Shown piece by piece: positions 56,284 to 64,000 of a DNA stretch of 64,000 nt. Numbering within the stretch: the first letter of the stretch is position 1; every line of letters begins with the position of its first letter. The notes below the pieces were generated by a model that did not search any database, had not been told where the DNA came from, and saw only the letters and a list, made by a program, of their open reading frames with translations. Position numbers and translations under genes: made by a program. Source of the stretch: Palaemon carinicauda (lineage: Eukaryota; Arthropoda; Malacostraca; Decapoda; Palaemonidae). The DNA lies in the NCBI RefSeq assembly GCF_036898095.1, contig NC_090726.1, forward strand, positions 44,588,481 through 44,652,480, in the 5' to 3' direction.

Positions 56284-59159
56284 GTGAAACAATAGAATAT
56301 TACATACAGAATTAAATATCCTGTATTTTCGTGAACAATGGAGTCAAGAATTCTTGATTTCTTATTTGCTAAACACTTCAAACATTTTGCTTGTTCACCT
56401 TTTAATCTTTTATTATGAATTAGCTATTATGTATGTAATATAAATAATATAAATCGATGTTTTCCTATTACTTTAACAGATTTTTCTGTTATTCTCAATT
56501 TGATTTTCCCATATATATTCATTATTGTTTCTTCTCTTTCGTATGCTTTTATCCGTGTGTTTTTTTTTTCTTTGTCTAGCTCAGATTTGTGTCTTTATTT
56601 TATTTTACTTTTCAATTCGCATCATATTTGGTAAACTAAGTTATAATATAAACGTTATAAGTCGCCATTGTAATTCTTCTAATGTAAATTTCTTTTGAGA
56701 TTTCAATCTTCATGGCATTCTTATAGGCCTACTCATAAAGATACAAATGTCAAACACTTAGAATCATTTAACCCTGCAATCAAAATTAGTATATTTAATT
56801 AATTAAAAGGCGCATGCTTAACTTTAAGGTTATGTAACCATACTTTGATACAGTTATAATCAGTTATAACCTGTTGTTTAATTCATATCTAATTCATTAA
56901 AAGGATAACGCTTAACTATGTGATTGTGTAACCACCGCTTTTTTTATTGATGCTTCAAGGTGTCGATAAAATCATTATTATAAAATGTTATTGAAGACTT
57001 GATGTGTTTTATATAGATATGAATTTATAACATTTAGAATCAGTCATACCCAACAATGTAAATTATATCTAATTCATTAAAATGGTATATATAATTGTTA
57101 ACTTTACGATTATGTAACTACCACTTTAATATCATTAGGCTACTTCAAGGTACGGAAAAGTTATCACTATTAATTTTGATGTTATTGAAAATTTGTGTTA
57201 ATTTTATCTAATAACCTGATATTTAATCTATTATCAAGACATTAAAATAAGGATAATGCTTAATTTTGCGATTATGTAATTACCCTTTTAAGTTGTTATA
57301 TAAAATTATCATTGAAGATTTGTGCTTCTTTCATCTAAACGATAAAGGTAACGTAATAATATATCTTAATATAATTTCATGAAAGGGATATTGAAACTGA
57401 TTAAAAAAAAGTACTCGAAGATTCTAAAGTTCAAAAGTTCAATTATTATCTCAGACTCGAATGATTTGCCACCAAATTCTCAGTGTTGTCAGATAAGGGA
57501 ATTTATTCCTAGATTTGGGAATATTTGCTGTCCAATGGGGATATTCTGTACTATTTTTATGAAGGAAAAACAAAGATGATCAAACCCTTATATTGTCGCA
57601 ATTAGTTTATTTGCAATTTTATGAAGTATAGTGATTAATTTCTATATTAGTAATGCCTACATGATCAAGAGAAATTGTAATTTGTGGTAATGTATTAGTG
57701 GAAATGGGGATTTTTGTATTGTTTTGGAGATATTTTCATTGAGATTTGGGGATTTCTACACTACCCCATCTGGCAACACTGCCACCAATGTTTACATCGC
57801 TTCAGCTCCAGCTACAAGAACAACGTCATCTCGTTGCTTAGTAAATATCACTTCCCATTTTCCTATTTTAAATTTGCTATTTTTTCTAGTTGAGACTAGA
57901 TAAATTATTGTGGATTTTAGAAGCTTATTATGCAATTAATCAGAATAATTGTCATTCAATTACACTACTCTGGTCGTAATTTTCTTCAAGTTGAACTTTG
58001 CCATAATCTTATCTCCACTCGGTCTTTAATTATTAGAACCGATTAATGTACTATTTACCATAATTTTTCATATATGAGAAGTAAATTTTATGTGTGAAGT
58101 TTGTTTTGTTGATAGTTTGTAGCAGGTTTGGTACATCATATGATTTCTTTCATAGTTAGGTCAAGTTGGTTAAGACGATTTGGTAAAGTTGTATTGTATT
58201 ACAGGGTGTGATTTACTTATTTTACGACATGTTACTCCATTTCTTACATATGCTACTAAGTTCAGTTTAGACATGTATAATGTTTTAATATCATTAAACT
58301 CTCTGTTAGTATAGGTCTAGTTTAATAATACCCTAGTTTTATTTGGATTTGCCCGTCTGTGGTTGACAGCAGATTGGGGTTGCAGCTATACGATCCATAG
58401 CGTGCGTTGTACATCTTTTGCATGTGATATTGTGTTTCTTACAAACTATACGCGTGATCTCGTTCATATAAGAAGTTATGTGCATTATCCTTTGTGTTGA
58501 AACAGCTTTATAGGCCTAGACATAATATTTATGCCCGTATAATATATGCGCAAACCATATATGTCATTGTTGCCGATATATACGCAAGAAAGATTGTTCG
58601 TATAACCCCCCCTAAAGTGTCAGGTCGAACAACTTTGACAATTACATCTCTTAGGCGGCTATAGGCTGATAATCTTGTTGATGTAAAACTACGGCTGTAT
58701 TTCTTATTTTCTGTCCTTTCCTGCCAGATACTGTCTTACAGCTTTGCAGCCCATATAAAACCTTAGCTATTAGGGTAGTGCCAACTGGATGACACATCCC
58801 CCAAAAGTGTGAGACTGTTGGCCCAAAATGATTTATGGCAGCTCGTTAACCCAAGTAAATCTCCTATTGGTAAATTTGTATTGTATTACAGGGCCTATTC
58901 TACCATAACCAGTTTACTGCCCTTTATTTATAGGTTAAGCGAGGAGTTTTAACTCCAAATTTATCCTTACCTGGTCAAATCACATTGCTAAATTCTACGC
59001 CAGCATAGGTTGCCCAAGCCGTCAACCGTCATAGGATGATGACATGTCAGGGTACCTCTAATGACACCGTGCGATAGTCACCATCCTATTGGTTTTTGGA
59101 CTTACACCCACCATGGAGTGAATCTCCACTGTCAAGAGCATAAGGGTTTATATATAGTG
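56282..59159. other. AT-rich intergenic DNA
   Basis: Three diverged repeats of a motif near TTAATTCATTAAAAGGATAA and TGCGATTATGTAAC lie between 56780 and 57300, suggesting an old tandem duplication of about 110-130 bp. A 66-codon frame at 57379-57579 resembles nothing I know. TCTGGCAACACTGCC at about 57769 may be part of a promoter region; unproven. Confidence 0.4.
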
Positions 59160-59480
59160 CTGGAACAAATTAAAAATTTAGAAATATGTATTTTTCCTAA
59201 CTATACTAACTTGGAGCTCTTTGCACATACAAGTCCCGCCATCACCTTCCCCTGGAAGTCCTGTCACAATTGCAAAGTGATGGTTTGTTGCTAGTGCAGG
59301 TGTGAGCGGGGTGGCTGGTATACCTCTGCTAACCCCCTCTCCTAACTAGTGGAGGGTAGTTACACATCGCAAAAGCTTTAACAGCTAGATTCAGCTATCG
59401 CCGAAATATATATCCGCTGTAAACAGCTCCAGGTTTGTATAGTTAGGAAACATACAAACTATTTCTAAATTTGTCATTTC
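59160..59480. mobile_element. Inverted-repeat MITE of the ATACAAACCT family
   Basis: AATTTAGAAATATGTATTTT, then CCTAACTATACTAACTTGGA, pairs with CCAGGTTTGTATAGTTAGGA and TTTCTAAATTTG at the right. Related to 52085-52355. The following 59481-60450 shows ACCATTAGATTTTCTA twice (59606, 59868) but no gene. Confidence 0.75.
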
Positions 59481-61939
59481 CTTAATACTTTGTGCATTGT
59501 TGGGTACTGTATTATGCGATCTCAAAGTTGTGATTTTGCTTTGGTATGCGATCTCGCCTGATACTAGCGATTTCACTTCACTTCATGGTGAAGTACTGTA
59601 ATAACCATTAGATTTTCTAAAAAAATATACAAGAATTAACTTATAACCTCTCCAGAGAATTAACTAATGATAGTCATACCCCAATATTTTGATGGGACTA
59701 TTGATCAAATGATCAGGTTTGAGTGTCCTCATACTATTTTTAGAATAGTATACTGGGAATAATTATCTAAGAAATAATAATCAATCGTTGTGTGCGTGCG
59801 CAGCTCAACATTACCACTTGCCAATCATACCGAGCTTGGTGTTTTAATTTTTTTCGCGAGCAAAGCAAGAACCATTAGATTTTCTAGTCTTTTTATTTTT
59901 TTTTTTTTACCGATAAAAATATTGAGATCACATACCAAAGCAAAAGAATAATTTCCAAGATCACGCCATAAATGAGATTGCATTACGAAACAGCACCCAT
60001 CATTGCTGTCCAAGGAAAGAATGCGGTTTTGAAATGTTTCCCTAGCTTTCTCGGTATTTTCCAACTCATGCCAGGAATACTCATACAAAAATGTTTGGTT
60101 GTATATCTAGAAAAATAAAAAATTACTGTAAAAATATATTTCTTGATACAAACCCATTACATATTTATAATGAAAGTTTCTACCTCTCAGCCCTGCTGAT
60201 TTCTTTCAGTTTGGACTCGGAAATCCATTTCTGCATGTGCAGGGCTGCATCCAGTCTTCTTTTAACTATTTAATGAAAGAATATAGTGTTTAGGTACAAA
60301 GACTACAAACTTGTTTAAATAAGGGTTGTAAAGAAAATTATATTCATTACATAACGTATATTAGATTTCACTAAGGCTTTGGAGGATTCATTTTGATTTT
60401 TACCAGAATTTTTCATGAATTTTGGGTATATTAATTGTGTTTGTTCCGTAACCGAAATACAAACCACGCTATTTACAAAGGGTATTACTTTTAGCGTAGC
60501 TGAAATGGCGAGCCATTAGAATTTAACGAGGGTGTATTACCCCCGCGCTAGTTAGCGGGGGGGTAGGGGAGTGGTAGCTAGCTACCCCTCCTCCCCCTCA
60601 CACACAGGTGAATACTCACTTTCACTTTTGGCTCGGACTGTGACAGACGTCTCTTGTCTTGGTCCTCGCTTGGCAGCCATTGTCTGTTTTGTCTTTACTT
60701 AATCGCTTACTTTTCTTTTACTCAATATATATGTAAACATGTTTTCATGTTTGTATATATATTTGAGTATAGAAATAAGTAAGTTTCCTTTTCAGATGTG
60801 TGTGTGTAGTGTACGATATCTACGTGGAGGCCTCGGCAGTTAGGCCACCACGGCCTAATTTTATGGGTTGCGATCGAGTTTGACTTCGGTCTTTCTCTCT
60901 CTCTCTCTCTTGAGGTCGTTCACCCTTTTACTATGTTTTACTACGCCCTTGTAGCTTCCTTCCCGTGTGGGTGGGGTTGCTACGCCGTACATTTTGTCTC
61001 AATTAGTTTATGAATCTAATTGTAGTTGTTAATTTTTCAGCTTGTAGAACGATTCCTTTCGGGGTTTTCGTTTTTTCTTTAGTGTTCATTCATTTTTAAA
61101 TTACATAATTACATAGTTACATAATTATAATTGTTATAATTCTGTTTTGGTTACAGCTCTCCTTCCGCGAGTGTAAGTGGTTGTGAGGGCACGTGCCTGT
61201 TGTGTAATTCTTGTTCCTTTTCCTCGGGATTCCTCTTCGGAGCCTTCCCGGGGGAATGAATGTGTACTAATATTATTTGTTTTATTTTTTTACAGTTACC
61301 GATCTAGTTCGTTTCTGTAATATAGCAACGGTGTGAGCTGTCTGGTTGAGTCCTGGGGATTCGGCTGTTGCTGCCTCCCCCCTTGTATTGTCGTCAGGGG
61401 CGTGTCTCCTTCTACTGGTAGTACTCCCGTGTCGACGGACAGCTCTCCAGTTCATTTTAGAACAGTCAGGAGGCTTGCCTCCTTGGGCGGATAACTTTCC
61501 TTCCGAGGGAAGTTTTTTCCTGTCCAGGCTTGAGCTTTTCCTCTTTTGGGGGGTTCTTCTCTTGCCTTTTTTTTTTTTCGTGCGACTATGCTCTTGGTGC
61601 TGAGCGGTCGCACCTGCAGTTTCGCTCAAGGGGCTGGGCAACTGCAGGAGCTCCTCTTCGGAGGATTGCCCCTCTTAGGTCACTGGCTGACCAGTCTCTT
61701 CCACGAAGTGTTTCTCTTTCGTTCGCGAGAGAGTACACTCATAGAGACTCCTCTTCGGAGGTTTCTTCTGTTGCTGTTGCTGTTGGCCTCCCTCGCCGTA
61801 AGGCCCTCCGTCCGCCTCGTCGTAAGGGCCTCTCATCTCCCTATAAGGGTGCTTGAGGCGCCTTTTTGAATCTCCGTTTGCAGCCTACAACTTCTTTTTC
61901 TCGATCTTCCGTCTTGGTGCAGATGGACAGCAGTCTAAT

Positions 61940-62040
61940 CTCGTCTTCCGACGGGCAACGGTCTTCCCGACGGACAACGGTCTTCCCGACGGACAGCGGT
62001 CTTCCGACGGACATCAGTCTCCCGGCGGACAACGATCCCT
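61940..62040 (+). repeat. Short tandem repeat with GACGGACAACGGTCTTCC
   Basis: Four or five diverged units of about 18 bp (CGACGGGCAACGGTCTTCC and variants), encoding runs such as SSDGQRSSRRTTVF. Confidence 0.8.
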
Positions 62041-62099
62041 TCGGGGCAAAGGGTTGCCCCCACGGGGGTTCTTCCCTTGCGTGTCAGGGTTTCCCTGCG

Positions 62100-62400
62100 C
62101 GCCCTTCTGTTCGTCAGCGCTCTCCTGTTCGTCAGCGCTCTCCTGTTCGTCAGCGCTTTCAAGATGATCTTCCCTGTGGTTCCTGTTACGTGCCCTGTGC
62201 GCCCACGTTCGCCCTCGCGATCTAGAACTTCGGTTCAGGTCGGGGTCAAGGACTCTTCTTCTTTGCGCAGGCTTCCACGCGTAGCCTTCTGCTCGTCAGC
62301 GATCATCAGCTCGTCAGCGATCATCAGCTCGTCAGCGATCATCAGCTCGCCAGCGATCGTCAGCTCGTCAGCGATCATCAGCTCGCCAGCGATCTCCAGA
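62100..62400 (+). repeat. 18-bp coding tandem repeats (RQRSPV and RQRSSA)
   Basis: Three units of GTTCGTCAGCGCTCTCCT (62107-62160), then, after a gap, six or seven of TCGTCAGCGATCATCAGC (62290-62395). A multiple of three, so it keeps the frame; encodes Arg/Ser-rich hexapeptides. Confidence 0.9.
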
Positions 62401-62469
62401 TCGCCCACGTGTGTTACAGCTGGCACGCCAACGTTCTCCAACACTTCTGAAGGAACATGGTTCGCCAGC

Positions 62470-62715
62470 TACTAGCTCAACTGCGGATGCTGATCGCCAT
62501 CGCGCGACCCTCAACTGCAGATGCTGACCGCCATCGCGCGACCCTCAACTGCAGATGCTGACCGCCATCGCGCGACCCTCAACTGCAGATTCTGACCGCC
62601 ATCGCGCGACCCTCAACTGCAGATGCTGACCGCCATCGCGCGACCCTCAACTGCAGATGCTGACCGCCATCGCGCGACCCTCAACTGCAGATGCTGACCG
62701 CCATCGCGCGACCCT
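62470..62715 (+). repeat. 34-bp tandem repeat
   Basis: About seven near-identical units containing CATCGCGCGACCCTCAACTG and CAGATGCTGACCGC. Since 34 is not a multiple of three, each unit shifts the frame and stops appear. Confidence 0.9.
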
Positions 62716-63190
62716 GAACGATCGCCCTCCTGCAGATGCTGATCACCATCGCACCCTTTCACGCGATCATTCACCTGCGCATGCTGCTCGCCATCGCACA
62801 ACCCTGAACGATTGACCGCTTACGCATGCTGCTCCTCATCGCACAACCCTGAACGATCGCCCTCCTGCAGATGCTGATCACCATCGCACCCTTTCACGCG
62901 ATCATTCACCTGCGCATGCTGCTCGCCATCGCACAACCCTGAACGATTGGCCGCTTACGCATGCTGCTCCTCATCGCACCACCCTGAACGATCGCCCTCC
63001 TGCAGATGCTGATCACCATCGCACCCTTTCACGCGATCATTCACCTGCGCATGCTGCTCGCCATCGCACAACCCTGCACGATAGCCCGCTTACGCATGCT
63101 GCTCCTCATCGCACAACCCTGAACGCTCGCCCTCTTGCGGATGCTGATCACCATCGCACCCTATCACGCGATCATTCACCTACACATGCT
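62716..63190 (+). repeat. Higher-order tandem repeat of about 135 bp
   Basis: A block with CGATCGCCCTCCTGCAGATG, TTTCACGCGATCATTCACCT and CGCTTACGCATGCTGCTCCT recurs three to four times. It encodes HRTTLND and SRDHSP-like runs. Confidence 0.88.
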
Positions 63191-63267
63191 GCTCGCCATC
63201 GCTTACCGCCAGCGATCTTCTTCACCTACGCGGCAGCACGATCCCTCGCCGTCACGCCCATTCGCCT

Positions 63268-63500
63268 GCGCGCCCGCGCGATCGCTCGCCTGCGCGCCCG
63301 CGCGACCGCTCGCCTGCGCGCCCGCGCGATCGCTCGCCGGCGCGCCCGCGCGATCGCTCGCCGGCGCGCCCGCGCGACCGCTCGCCGGCGCGCCCGCGCG
63401 ACCGCTCGCCTGCGCGCCCGCGCGACCGCTCGCCTGCGCGCCCGCGCGACCGCTCGCCTGCGCGCCCGCGCGACCACTCGCCTGTGCGCCCGCGCGACCA
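63268..63500 (+). repeat. 24-bp coding minisatellite (SPARPRDR)n
   Basis: Nine to ten units of CTCGCCTGCGCGCCCGCGCG plus AYCG encode an eight-residue Arg/Pro-rich repeat. Very GC-rich and open in several frames on both strands. Confidence 0.93.
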
Positions 63501-63589
63501 TTCGCCTTTGCGCGACCGTTCGCCCTCGCGCGACCATAGTTCGCGGCGAATTCCACAGCCGGTGGTAGCAGCAGGGACGCGTGCTCCTA

Positions 63590-64000
63590 GGCGGCACTCG
63601 GGATCACCTCCATCCAAGCACAGGTTGGTAGTGCAGGACGAAGACAGGTCAGTACAGCATTCTTCCCACCTTCTTTTCAGGCAGGAACCGTCGTGTCCTC
63701 TCCAAAGGATCGCCCGATCCCTTTCACCTTAGCGAGGATTTCGGACTCTGTGTCCTTGGAGCAGCAGACATGGTTTGATCCGCTGGCACGGGCGTTAGTG
63801 AGGGTTATGAAACCAGCACTCACCGGCCAGGATAACAAACCAGCGGCTGTCTCTCCTACGCTGAAGAGAAAGAGAGGAGTGGACTTCGTGGTGACTTCCC
63901 CCAGGGCGAAGTTGGTTCCCAAGAGGTCGGTCTCGAGGGTCCCCTCTCCTGCACGAGTACTCTCTCCTTCTCCCGCCCTGGAAGGATTTTTGGCGGGGGG
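63590..64000 (+). CDS. Gag-like retroelement frame, partial, no stop before window end
   Basis: A frame one base off the SPARPRDR frame stays open to the last base. It reads VVSSPKDRPIPFTLARISDS, LEQQTWFDPLARALVRVM, LKRKRGVDFVVTSPRAK and PSPARVLSPSPALEGFLAG. It has a charged, partly ordered look but no motif I can name. The switch from the repeat frame near 63590 implies a frameshift or assembly error. Confidence 0.5.

Larger units (their letters stand above)
60455..64000 (+). mobile_element. 5' part of an unassigned GC-rich retroelement, runs off the window
   Basis: Composition changes sharply from AT-rich host DNA to GC-rich sequence with an arginine-rich coding region. A GC-rich hairpin (CCCCCGCGCTAGTTAGCGGG, 60541) and a C/T-rich leader precede it. 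The low-complexity coding style resembles gag of the DIRS copies, but no enzyme domain is inside the window, so its class is open. The left boundary is approximate. Confidence 0.6.

Noticed and set aside
57379..57579. 66-codon plus-strand frame
   Set aside because: No similarity to a known family, no clear splice context and AT-rich; kept only as a note.
63203..63617. Minus-strand Arg/Ala/Gly-rich frames
   Set aside because: Complementary shadows of the 24-bp GC-rich repeat; the plus-strand SPARPRDR reading fits the flanking frame better.

Overview
This is a eukaryotic, repeat-crowded, AT-rich window. Its spliced genes, dense microsatellites and mix of transposon families point to an arthropod, most likely a decapod crustacean (shrimp, prawn or crayfish). 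That placement is my inference; no species can be fixed from the sequence alone.

Only two host genes are supported. On the + strand, 13 coding exons (11767-42586) join with consistent GT-AG boundaries and phases into a 672-residue acyl-CoA oxidase-like flavoenzyme. It keeps the TELGYG and CGGQGY motifs and a candidate catalytic glutamate in AEGDNS. On the - strand, three coding exons (53604-43171) join into a 141-residue homolog of PAGR1/PA1, the small acidic subunit of KMT2C/D (MLL3/4) histone-methyltransferase complexes. The two genes are convergent, with 584 bp between stop codons.

Almost everything else is mobile DNA. 1-4674: a minus-strand Ty3/gypsy LTR retrotransposon with near-identical LTRs but a frameshifted gag-pol. 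4675-11755: microsatellites, foldback elements and a decayed non-LTR reverse transcriptase carrying and flanked by MITEs with 8-bp target duplications. 11756-42586: the oxidase gene, whose introns hold a 3.9-kb minisatellite of a 29-bp unit, SINE-like repeats, two piggyBac-like MITEs and two DIRS-like tyrosine-recombinase retrotransposons. 43370-52752: PAGR1 intron 2, with a third DIRS copy and a fossil recombinase. 53605-60450: gene-poor, with small inverted-repeat elements. 60450-64000: GC-rich 5' part of another retroelement, with nested tandem repeats in an arginine-rich coding region that runs off the window.

The DIRS family is the most informative mobile component. Copy 1 (21913-28401) has uninterrupted gag-like, RT-RNase H and tyrosine-recombinase frames, inverted terminal repeats and an internal complementary region matching both termini. 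Copies 2 and 3 share the loss of the RT core and a duplicated gag segment, so they look like a non-autonomous subfamily.
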